38,198 bases of DNA, taken from NCBI GenBank assembly GCA_902599405.1, contig CACKFO010000002.1:78077-116274 (forward strand), given 5' to 3'. Of this stretch, positions 28,046-36,071 are shown piece by piece; the first letter of the stretch is position 1, and every line of letters starts with the position of its first letter. Source of the stretch: an uncultured Alphaproteobacteria bacterium. Its GTDB lineage: Bacteria > Pseudomonadota > Alphaproteobacteria > HIMB59. A program made the position numbers and the translations under genes. A model generated the notes under the pieces. That model was not told where the DNA came from and searched no databases. It saw nothing but the letters and a program-made list of their open reading frames with translations.

Positions 28046-29066
28046 ATGTATAAATCCGAGAATTTTCAGATAAGTCTTTGGCTTGTAAGTCTCATGTCAA
28101 TTATATTGCTGATGATCATTGTTGGTGGTTTGACAAGATTAACTGAGTCTGGTTTGTCCATGGTTGATTGGAGATTATTTATGGGAACAATACCCCCTTT
28201 ATCCCATGGAGATTGGTTAAAAGTTTTTGAAGACTATAAGCAATATCCTGAATATCAAATAAAAAATATAAATATGACACTATCAGAGTTTAAATACATC
28301 TTTTGGTGGGAATATGGACATAGAGTATTGGGAAGACTAATAGGAATTATTTTTATCATCCCTTTTATTTACTTTGCTTTGAAAAAATACTTTTCTAATG
28401 AAGAGTTATACTCATATTCATTCCTTCTTTTTCTTGGAGGGTCACAAGGTATTATCGGATGGTGGATGGTAAAAAGTGGATTAGATGTTAATCCATACGT
28501 TAGCCATTTAAGACTTGCCATTCACTTAATTATAGCTCAAATAATTCTCTCTTTAATTTTTTATCTTTTCTTGAAAAGGCTTGATATTGGAATTTATAAA
28601 AATAATTTTAGCTCACATAAAACTTTTTTTATTTTTTTTAATATAATAATTTTTTTTACAGTAATTTACGGTGCTTTTATGGCTGGTTTAGATGCTGGAA
28701 AATCATTTAATACTTGGCCCAAAATGGGAGATAATTACATTCCTGAAAATTTAATTTTTATTGAGGATCGACTTTTTGGTTTTTTTTGATAACAGTGTCT
28801 TCATACATTTTTTTCATAGAGCCTTAGCTTATTTATCATTTTTAACAATTCTTTATATGTGCTTTAAACATTTTAAGGGAATTGAAAATACATATCAAAA
28901 AATCCATTTCCTGATTGTGCTATTTCTAGTTTTAATTCAGTTATTTATTGGTGTTTTTGTTGTTTTGAGTAATGTTCAAGTCTCTTTGGGTTCTATCCAT
29001 CAAATAATAGGCACTTTACTGTTTGTATCAGCTACTTGTTATAGCCTTCAAATACTTAAGAATTAA
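28046..29066 (+). CDS. ctaA: Heme A synthase, COX15/CtaA (one frameshift)
   Basis: Membrane enzyme oxidising heme O to heme A for aa3-type cytochrome oxidase. About eight hydrophobic helices are seen. The four heme-ligand His regions are WWEYGHRVLGR, HLRLAIHLIIAQ, FFHRALAYL and GSIHQIIGTLL. The family signature GGLTRLTESGLSMVDWR follows helix 1. The frame ends at 28789; removing one T from T8 28780–28787 joins RLFGFFDNSVFIHFFHRAL. Without it the second pair of His ligands is lost. Corrected length is about 339 residues, normal for the alphaproteobacterial type. It implies an aerobic, aa3-oxidase-using cell. Confidence 0.93.
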
Positions 29067-29098
29067 ATCTAATTAGGGTTACATTTTGTATAAACTGC

Positions 29099-29800
29099 AT
29101 GGGTAAAATTCTAGTTATTGGTGCAAATGGTTCTGTTGGCAAATCATGTGTTAACAACCTAAAAGATGATAATGATTTAGTTCTAATATCAAGAAGCGAA
29201 TTTGATAGTGATGTTGAAGGTAATTTTGAAAAAAATGTTCTAGATATTAATGATTACACGAATACAGAAAGTTTCATAAAATCAATTAACTACGAAATAT
29301 CTGGCATAATCTTTGCCATTGGCTCGATAAACTTAAAACCTTTCTCAAGCACCTCTGTTGATGATTTTAAAAAAATAATGGATGATAATTTTTATAATAT
29401 CGTTCATTTCCTTAATCATTGCATAATTAAGATGTCGGATTCATCTTCAGTAGTATTTTTTTCATCAATAGCAGCTGTTAGAGGTTTTAAAAATCATACA
29501 GCAATCTCCTCTGCAAAAAGTGCATTAATTGGTTTATCAAATTCTTTAGCCGCAGACTATGCTCCGAAGATAAGATTTAATACAATATCTCCTAGCCTAT
29601 CTTTTTCCAAAATGTCAAATTTTATGGTTTCTAATGAAAAGGTTGCTGAAGGAATTGGAAAACTTCACCCTATGTCAAGACTTGGAACAGGTGATGACAT
29701 AGGTAATTTGGCTTCTTTCTTGGTATCTAAAAAATCATCATGGATTACAGGACAAAACTTCCAACTTGATGGTGGAAGATCAACTTTAATCACAAAATAA
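29099..29800 (+). CDS. SDR-family protein lacking the catalytic Tyr
   Basis: Short-chain dehydrogenase/reductase fold of 233 residues. The Rossmann start is VIGANGSVGKS. Ser122/Ser123 and Lys140 occupy catalytic positions, but the YxxxK Tyr is replaced by Ile136 (TAISSAKSAL). The C-terminus DDIGNLASFLVSKKSSWITGQNFQLDGG is a standard SDR end. The substrate is unknown. I recall related SDRs with the same missing Tyr beside photolyase-like genes in other proteobacteria, so this may be a branch feature. It lies 10 bp upstream of the photolyase-related gene. A TATAAA lies only 4 bp before the ATG. Confidence 0.82.
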   Translation: MGKILVIGANGSVGKSCVNNLKDDNDLVLISRSEFDSDVEGNFEKNVLDINDYTNTESFIKSINYEISGIIFAIGSINLKPFSSTSVDDFKKIMDDNFYNIVHFLNHCIIKMSDSSSVVFFSSIAAVRGFKNHTAISSAKSALIGLSNSLAADYAPKIRFNTISPSLSFSKMSNFMVSNEKVAEGIGKLHPMSRLGTGDDIGNLASFLVSKKSSWITGQNFQLDGGRSTLITK

Positions 29801-29810
29801 TAAAAACAAA

Positions 29811-31299
29811 ATGAAGGAATGCTTTGTAGTTCTTGGAAATCAACTATTTGATAAGAAGTACTTAACAGAATTTAAAAACTCATGTGATTTTTTTATACAA
29901 GAGGATATGGGCCTTTGTAGTTATTTTAAACATCACAAACAAAAAATTTATTATTTTTTGGCATCAATGAGGGAATACAGGGACTATCTAAAAAAAAATA
30001 ATTTTAAAGTAAATTATATTTCTCTTGATAAAAATATTTCTAATTTCAAAGACTATTTTGCTGGTCTAAAAAGCTTCTTAAGTAAAAAAAATATTTCTAA
30101 AATTAATATCTTCGAAATAGAAGACTTAGAATTCAGAATTAAATTTGAGCGATTTTGTAAAAATAGCAAAATTGAACTAATTTTTTCATAAATCTCCTAT
30201 GTTCCTTGTTAGTAGAACTGATTATAAAGATATGGTTACTACAAAAAAACCTCAACTTGCTAATTTTTATAGCAATGTTCGGAAAAGTTTTCAAATATTT
30301 GTAAAAGACAATAAACCTATTGGAGATAAGTGGAGTTTCGATGAGGATAATAGAAAAAGAGTTCCTAAAGGTTATCAAAGTCCTAAATCTTATACATTTG
30401 AGTCAAAATATTTTGAGGAAATAAAAAAATTAATTGATAAATTTTTTTCAAAACACTTTGGAAATTTGGAAAAGAAAATAATATTTCCAATGAATTTTAA
30501 AGACTCATCTAAAGTTCTTGATAATTTTATTAGCAGTAAACTTGAAAACTTTGGACATTACGAAGATTTTGTGAGCACCAGTGATCCATACATTAATCAT
30601 AGCATAATTAGTGCACCATTAAATATAGGTTTAATAACACCAGAACAAGTGCTCAATAAATTGAGCTCTTTTTCATATACTAAAGTTGGCATCAATAATT
30701 ACGAAGGGTTTATTAGACAAGTCTTTGGTTGGAGAGAATTTATGAGATACTTAAATATTCACTATTATAAAGATTTTAATAAAGGTAACTTTTTTGGAAA
30801 TGACAGAAAATTAACAAAACATTGGTATGAGGGTACAACAAACATTCCTATTTTAAATGACATGATATTAAATTTAAAAAAAAGTGGATATGTTCACCAT
30901 ATCCCAAGATTGATGATAATTAGTAATATAATGAACTTAGCTGGATTAAAGCCATCTGAAGTTTATAAATGGTTTATGGAGACATTCATTGACTCATCTG
31001 ATTGGGTTATGACGCCAAATGTCTATGGAATGGGGATGTTTAGCGATGGAGGTATTTTTGCAACAAAACCATATTTATGCGGTTCAAATTACTTACTAAA
31101 GATGAGTAATTATAGTCGGGGGGATTGGACACAAACATTAGATGGTTTATATTGGAATTTTATATATAAAAATAAAAATTATTTTAAAACTAATCAGAGA
31201 CTCTCTATGATGTACTATACTGTAAATAAAATGGACAAGTCTAAAATTAGTACTCATATATCTAATGCAAAAAAATTCATCAAAGAATACACAAGATAG
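29811..31299 (+). CDS. Photolyase/cryptochrome-related flavoprotein, COG3046 type (one frameshift)
   Basis: Protein of about 495 residues after removing one T from T6 30181–30186, which joins KIELIFHKSPMFLVS. The N-terminal domain resembles DUF2105-like photolyase-related proteins (FVVLGNQLFDKKYL, FFIQEDMGLC). The FAD-binding part has NNYEGFIRQVFGWREFMR, HHIPRLMIISNIMNLAG, DWVMTPNVYGMGMFSDGG and KPYLCGSNYLLKMSNY. FeS-BCP relatives carry CxxC…C just after SNY for a 4Fe-4S cluster; here the stretch is YSRGDWT (434–440), with no such Cys. Relatives repair (6-4) photoproducts or act as light sensors; which applies here is open. It overlaps the next SDR by 35 bp. Confidence 0.88.
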
Positions 31300-32035
31300 A
31301 GTAGTTTTTATAACAGGTGCTAGTAGTGGGATTGGTTACGCACTATGTGAAGAGTATCTCAGACAAGGCTGGAATGTGATAGGCTTAGCAAGAGATGATA
31401 CCAAAATACCAAATGAAACAATTGATAATCCAAAATTTGAGTTTGTAAAAACAGATTTATCAAATTTTGACTCAAGTAAGCTAATTATAGATGAGGTATT
31501 TAAAAAAAATGCAAATATTAGTACATTTATTTTAAATGCAGGTATTTATATCCCCGATAGTCTAAATGATTTTAACTTTGAAAATGCAAAGGCAACTTTT
31601 GATACCAATGTTTTAAGTATTTATTTATCAATAGAGCTAATAAAAAAAAATTTCGAGCTAAATTCAAATTATACCTTGGCAATAATGTCCTCCACAGCTG
31701 GATATAAGGGTCTCCCAAAATCTTTTTTATACGGACCCTCAAAAGCGGCTTTAATTAATCTAGCCGAGGCTATAAAATCTGAAATGCATGATAATCTCAA
31801 TGTAAAACTTATCTGTCCAGGATTTGTAGAAACTCCTGCTACAAAAGTAAATTCATTTAAAATGCCATATTTAATGTCGCCTAAAGATGCAGCTAGGATT
31901 ATTTATAGTAAAATATATAAAAAAGGTTTTGAAATATCCTTCCCTTTTCCTTTTAATTCTATAATGAAATTTGGTAAAGTATTGCCTTATAAACTTTACT
32001 TCAAAATCACTGAAAAAAAGTTTTCAAAAAAATGA
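31265..32035 (+). CDS. Short-chain dehydrogenase/reductase
   Basis: Classical SDR of 256 residues. The cofactor loop is ITGASSGIG, followed by an Arg (LARDD) that suggests NADP(H) preference. NAG (LNAGIYIP), catalytic Ser in IMSSTAGY, and YGPSK complete the active site. The C-terminus has a basic hydrophobic end (FNSIMKFGKVLPYKLYFKI) that may touch the membrane. The substrate is unknown. Its start lies inside the photolyase-related gene (35-bp overlap) and its stop overlaps the purE ATG by 4 bp. An internal Met-less N-terminus means a slightly later start cannot be excluded, but the ATG is the only one before the cofactor loop. Confidence 0.85.
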   Translation: MQKNSSKNTQDRVVFITGASSGIGYALCEEYLRQGWNVIGLARDDTKIPNETIDNPKFEFVKTDLSNFDSSKLIIDEVFKKNANISTFILNAGIYIPDSLNDFNFENAKATFDTNVLSIYLSIELIKKNFELNSNYTLAIMSSTAGYKGLPKSFLYGPSKAALINLAEAIKSEMHDNLNVKLICPGFVETPATKVNSFKMPYLMSPKDAARIIYSKIYKKGFEISFPFPFNSIMKFGKVLPYKLYFKITEKKFSKK

Positions 32036-32520
32036 AAATATCTATCCCTAAAATCTCAATAGTAATGGGAAGCCAAAGCGATTGGTCCACACTTAGGCAT
32101 ACGGGTAAAATTCTAAAAGAATTAAAGATTGTCCATGAAAAAAAAATAGTTTCAGCTCACAGAACTCCCAAAAGACTCTATGAGTATGCTGAACAAGCTT
32201 ATGACAGAGGTATTAAGATTATTATTGCTGGAGCTGGTGGGTCTGCTCATTTACCAGGCATGATAGCAGCTATAACTCATATTCCAGTAATCGGGGTACC
32301 AATTGAGTCAAAAACACTAAAAGGCTTAGATAGTTTACTTTCAATAGCTCAGATGCCTTTTGGCATTCCAGTTGGAACTGTGGCTATTGGTGAAAATGGA
32401 GCCAAAAATGCTGCATTATATGCAGCTTCAATTATTAGTAATTATGACCCCAATATTGAAAGAAGTTTAGTAAAATGGAGACTGGCTCAAACAAAAAAAG
32501 TTAAAAAGACACCTAGATAA
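32032..32520 (+). CDS. purE: N5-carboxyaminoimidazole ribonucleotide mutase
   Basis: Class I PurE of 162 residues, converting N5-CAIR to CAIR in purine synthesis. SIVMGSQSDW at the N-terminus, VSAHRTPKRLYEY with the catalytic His, and AGAGGSAHLPGMIA are diagnostic. The ending is basic. Its stop overlaps the purK ATG as TAATG, so the two consecutive enzymes are coupled. Its own ATG overlaps the preceding SDR stop by 4 bp. Confidence 0.97.
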   Translation: MKISIPKISIVMGSQSDWSTLRHTGKILKELKIVHEKKIVSAHRTPKRLYEYAEQAYDRGIKIIIAGAGGSAHLPGMIAAITHIPVIGVPIESKTLKGLDSLLSIAQMPFGIPVGTVAIGENGAKNAALYAASIISNYDPNIERSLVKWRLAQTKKVKKTPR

Positions 32521-33551
32521 TGATCATCGGTATCTTAGGTGGAGGTCAATTAGGTATGATGTTATGCCAAGTGGCTAGTAAATTAAATATTCAAACTTTT
32601 ATATACTCTGATACTGATGACTCCCCAGCAATTAAATATGCGAATCACTTCTTAATAAAAAAGTATGATGATTTTCACGAGATAGATAATTTTATTAAAA
32701 AATGTGATTTTGTGACTTATGAGTTTGAAAATATCCCTTTTAAAACTTTATCATATATTGAACATAAGATTAAAATTTCACCTAGTTCTGAAATTAATCA
32801 AATTATTCAAGATCGATTAACTGAAAAAAATTATGTAAATAAGATTAATATCCCTACTGTTCCCTATATGGAAATTAACAATACATCTGATTTAAAATCA
32901 GTTGATCCTAAATTTTTTCCTGCAATATTGAAGACTCGCAAACTTGGATATGATGGTAAGGGCCAAATAGTAATTAATAGTTATAAAGATATATCTGACA
33001 TACCAAATAATGAGTATATTTTGGAAAAAAAAATTAATTTACAACAAGAAATCTCTATCATTGCTGTCAGGTATAAAGATGGTACTATTTTTACCTATCA
33101 ACCAATTGAAAATATTCATAAAAATCAAATTCTTTTCAAATCATTTTCACCAGCTAACTCAGAGAAATCGATCATTAAAGAAGCGACAAACCATGCTTAT
33201 AATTTTGCAGAAAAAATAAGCTATGTTGGAACTTTTTGTTTAGAATTTTTTATAAATGAAGAAAAAAAATTATTATTAAATGAAATAGCTCCCAGAGTTC
33301 ACAACTCAGGACATTTAACTATTGAGTCATACAATGTTAGTCAATTTGAGTCTCATATCAGATCAGTATGTGATCTTGAAAAGGTAGAGCCTTCCTTAAA
33401 ATCTAAATCTGAAATGATAAATATTCTAGGAGACGATATTTATAACTATCGTGAGAAATCATTCAAAGAAAATGAATATTTTCATGATTATCACAAAAAA
33501 GAGTCAAAAACTGGCAGAAAAATGGGCCATTTTACAAAAGTTCTAATCTAG
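32520..33551 (+). CDS. purK: 5-(carboxyamino)imidazole ribonucleotide synthase
   Basis: ATP-grasp enzyme making N5-CAIR from AIR, bicarbonate and ATP, directly upstream of PurE in the pathway. GILGGGQLGMMLCQVA is the family start; TRKLGYDGKGQ is the ATP-grasp loop; VGTFCLEFFI and LLLNEIAPRVHNSGHLTIE hold the metal ligands. At 343 residues it is complete. Its TAG stop and that of convergent pyrC share one palindromic CTAG at 33548–33551. Confidence 0.97.
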   Translation: MIIGILGGGQLGMMLCQVASKLNIQTFIYSDTDDSPAIKYANHFLIKKYDDFHEIDNFIKKCDFVTYEFENIPFKTLSYIEHKIKISPSSEINQIIQDRLTEKNYVNKINIPTVPYMEINNTSDLKSVDPKFFPAILKTRKLGYDGKGQIVINSYKDISDIPNNEYILEKKINLQQEISIIAVRYKDGTIFTYQPIENIHKNQILFKSFSPANSEKSIIKEATNHAYNFAEKISYVGTFCLEFFINEEKKLLLNEIAPRVHNSGHLTIESYNVSQFESHIRSVCDLEKVEPSLKSKSEMINILGDDIYNYREKSFKENEYFHDYHKKESKTGRKMGHFTKVLI

Positions 33552-34561
33552 TTTTTAGACCAGTAATTTTTAAAGTGATAATAGTTAATTAAACTATCAT
33601 TTTTGAATTTAGAGTATTTTTTAAATGTGAAATCTTTTTTTCTAGAATATGAAATTAGCGTGTTATCAAACTTAAGGTTATAATGTTTACATCCATTAAT
33701 TGTCAAAAATTTATTTAAATTATTTGACTTTTTTGAGGTGTAAAAAAGCTCCAATATATTTGAGACAGAATATTTTGTGGAATATACACCAGCACAACAA
33801 AACTCATTAAATTTGCGATTTTTAAGATGTGGAGCTGAGTCAGAACCAAAGAAAAATTTTGAATTGCCAGAAAGAGCGGCATTTAATAATGATTTTTGGT
33901 GATTTACACTTTTAATTACAGGTTTACAAAATATATCTGGTCTTAAAAAATTTCCAAGAAAAGTGTTTGTATTTTCAAGTAAATGATGTGTTGTTATAGT
34001 AGCTGCAAGGTTTTTGTGGGATTTTACAAAATCTACAGAGTCTTTAGTTGTTATATGTTCTAAAGTTATCTTTAAACCTTTAAACTTTTTTACTAACCAA
34101 GATAACTCAAAATCAAGAAATTTTTTTTCACGCTCATACGGATCATCGTTTTCATGAATGTGCTCACCATGTAAGCATAATGGTATTTTATTATTTTCTA
34201 AAAATTCAAAATATTTAGACATTTTTTTTATGTCTTTTACTCCTGATGAAGAATTAGTAGTGGCATGAAGGGGATATAATTTAGCTGCAAAAAATAATTT
34301 TTCTTTAACCATATTTTTTAAATCAATAATGGAGCAGTCTTGGTTTAAATAGATTGTAAAAAGAATTTCAGTATTTTTATTATTTTTTAAAACGAAGGAT
34401 CTATACTTTGATAAAATATTTTTATTGGTAATGGGCTTAGTTAAATTAGGCATAACTAAAATTTTTTGGAAATTTTTATTATTTTCTTTTAATACATTTT
34501 TTAAAAGTTGGCCCTCTCTTAGATGAACGTGAAAATCGCATGGCTTAAAAATTTTGAGCAT
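33548..34561 (-). CDS. pyrC: Dihydroorotase
   Basis: Zinc enzyme of pyrimidine synthesis, closing carbamoyl aspartate to dihydroorotate. It is the E. coli-like class: DFHVHLREG carries the first two His and substrate Arg, the carboxylated Lys lies in AAKLYPLHATTNS, further ligands are LCLHGEH and LEHITTKDS, and the catalytic Asp is in FFGSDSAPHL. Length is 337 residues. It starts 16 bp inside the end of the upstream GT9 gene. It works with PyrD, encoded elsewhere in the window. Confidence 0.95.
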   Translation of the reverse strand: MLKIFKPCDFHVHLREGQLLKNVLKENNKNFQKILVMPNLTKPITNKNILSKYRSFVLKNNKNTEILFTIYLNQDCSIIDLKNMVKEKLFFAAKLYPLHATTNSSSGVKDIKKMSKYFEFLENNKIPLCLHGEHIHENDDPYEREKKFLDFELSWLVKKFKGLKITLEHITTKDSVDFVKSHKNLAATITTHHLLENTNTFLGNFLRPDIFCKPVIKSVNHQKSLLNAALSGNSKFFFGSDSAPHLKNRKFNEFCCAGVYSTKYSVSNILELFYTSKKSNNLNKFLTINGCKHYNLKFDNTLISYSRKKDFTFKKYSKFKNDSLINYYHFKNYWSKN

Positions 34562-35465
34562 TTAAAATATTATTTATTTTATCAATTACTTGATTATATG
34601 ACACATCATTCATTAAACAATTATTTAAAGTATAGTTTTGAGTTTTACTAACTAGGTTTTCATATGACTCTGATGACCTAACAAGATGACAATGATCAAA
34701 GATTTTAGGAAAATAAATATTATCATTTGTGGGACCAAAAAGACCAATAGTTGGAGTTTTACTCAATGAAGCCATATGCATCATGGATGAGTCATTCCCA
34801 ATAAATAACCTTGATTTTTGAAGTAAACCATAATCGTTGAGAATATGTTGCTTGCCACATCTGTTAATTACCTTGTCGCCTAGTTCTGACTCAAAATGAT
34901 GAAATTTTGAACTTTCATTTTCTGATCCTAAAATAAATATTTTATCAATGCCTTTTTCAATTAGATATTTTGCTATTTTAACAAATTGTTCTGAAGGCCA
35001 TTCTTTTGGTGGCCAATTTGTAAATGGTGCTAAACACACATAATTTGAATTTGGAAAAATATTACGAACTCTATCGATCAATATTTTAAAATCTTTTTTT
35101 AGATCAGTATCAAATCTGTGATGGATTTGTTCATAAATATTTTTACCCTTTTTCATTTTGAATATATTTCTTTTTTTTACTCTCAAGAAATAACCAATGA
35201 TCGAGGATCTAAAATCTACTATTTCATCGAATTTAAGTGGCGAAAGTTCTTTATAGAGTTTTAACCAATGTAGATTATATTTTTGTTTAGTAAGATTAAT
35301 CCTTCTAGAAATCATAGAATAATCATCATAAATAGGCATTGGTAAAGGACCAGAAACTAACGTTACCTCAATATTTTTCTTATATTTTCTGATGTATTTA
35401 TTTAAAACTTGAAGGTTAATTAAGGAGTCACCTATTCTATTTGAAGAAATAAATAGTAAATGCAT
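34545..35465 (-). CDS. Glycosyltransferase family 9 (heptosyltransferase-like)
   Basis: Lipopolysaccharide-type glycosyltransferase. I place the start at ATG 35465 (MHLLFISSNRIGDSLINL), since GT9 proteins begin with the strand and SNRIGD loop; a start at 35507 would add 14 unrelated residues and run into the divergent ygfZ. The GT-B C-terminal domain shows LAPFTNWPPKEWPSEQF, KIFILGSENE and FIGNDSSMMHMASLSKTPTIGLFGPT, the sugar-nucleotide binding region. Length is about 306 residues. It probably transfers a heptose or related sugar to a surface glycolipid; the acceptor is unknown. Confidence 0.85.
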   Translation of the reverse strand: MHLLFISSNRIGDSLINLQVLNKYIRKYKKNIEVTLVSGPLPMPIYDDYSMISRRINLTKQKYNLHWLKLYKELSPLKFDEIVDFRSSIIGYFLRVKKRNIFKMKKGKNIYEQIHHRFDTDLKKDFKILIDRVRNIFPNSNYVCLAPFTNWPPKEWPSEQFVKIAKYLIEKGIDKIFILGSENESSKFHHFESELGDKVINRCGKQHILNDYGLLQKSRLFIGNDSSMMHMASLSKTPTIGLFGPTNDNIYFPKIFDHCHLVRSSESYENLVSKTQNYTLNNCLMNDVSYNQVIDKINNILNAQNF

Positions 35466-35491
35466 ATATATACATATAGATAATATATTAC

Positions 35492-36070
35492 ATGCAAATT
35501 GAAACACTTAATCCAATAAAAATTAGAGTATTTGGGGAAGAAAGATTTGATTTCCTACAAAATATAATTACTAATGACTTAACTAAATTAAAGAAAGAGT
35601 TAAGGAGCTATATACTATCTCCGCAAGGCAAGATTCTGTATGAAATAATTATTACTCAATCAGACGAGTCATATGAATTAGTTTGCTCGAATGATCAAAA
35701 TGATTTGCCTACATTCTTAAATAAATATGCCTTGTTATCTGACGTAAAACTCATTATTGAAAAGGTTGATAAAAGAGAATTTGATAAAAATTATATTTTA
35801 GATCAACTTTCAACTGGAATAATTGACTCTAACCTGCTCAAACAGTCCTCTCTACTTCCATCTGAAGTCAATGATGAATTAGTGGACTATTCGAAAGGAT
35901 GCTTTGTAGGTCAAGAGGTGGTTTCAAGGATTAAACATCGACAACTAAATAAAAAAAAACTTACAATTAAATTATTTGAGAAAAAACCTCAAAAACTTCC
36001 AACTAATTCAGAAATATTATTTCAAATAAATAATTATTACATACTTAGAGAGCCTAGAGAAGATCAATAA
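35492..36070 (+). CDS. ygfZ: Short YgfZ/GcvT-like folate-binding protein
   Basis: Folate-dependent factor for Fe-S protein maturation. FLQNIITNDLTKL and YILSPQGKILYE match the N-terminal domain, and the signature KGCFVGQEVVSRIKHR (K-G-C-Y/F-x-G-Q-E) contains the conserved Cys. At 192 residues it is clearly shorter than the usual 240–330: the linker before KGC and the C-terminal barrel are trimmed. I found no homopolymer slip that would extend it. TAATAT lies directly upstream of the ATG, 26 bp from the divergent GT9 start. It ends 1 bp from the convergent glyS stop. Confidence 0.88.
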   Translation: MQIETLNPIKIRVFGEERFDFLQNIITNDLTKLKKELRSYILSPQGKILYEIIITQSDESYELVCSNDQNDLPTFLNKYALLSDVKLIIEKVDKREFDKNYILDQLSTGIIDSNLLKQSSLLPSEVNDELVDYSKGCFVGQEVVSRIKHRQLNKKKLTIKLFEKKPQKLPTNSEILFQINNYYILREPREDQ

Positions 36071-36071
36071 A

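Noticed and set aside
30139-30378. Minus-strand frame across the photolyase-like frameshift
   Set aside because: It overlaps the conserved junction of a real gene and has no recognisable features.
35466-35507. Upstream start for the GT9 gene (MFQFACNILS…)
   Set aside because: The extra residues do not resemble GT9 proteins and would overlap the divergent ygfZ start; the ATG at 35465 matches the family N-terminus.
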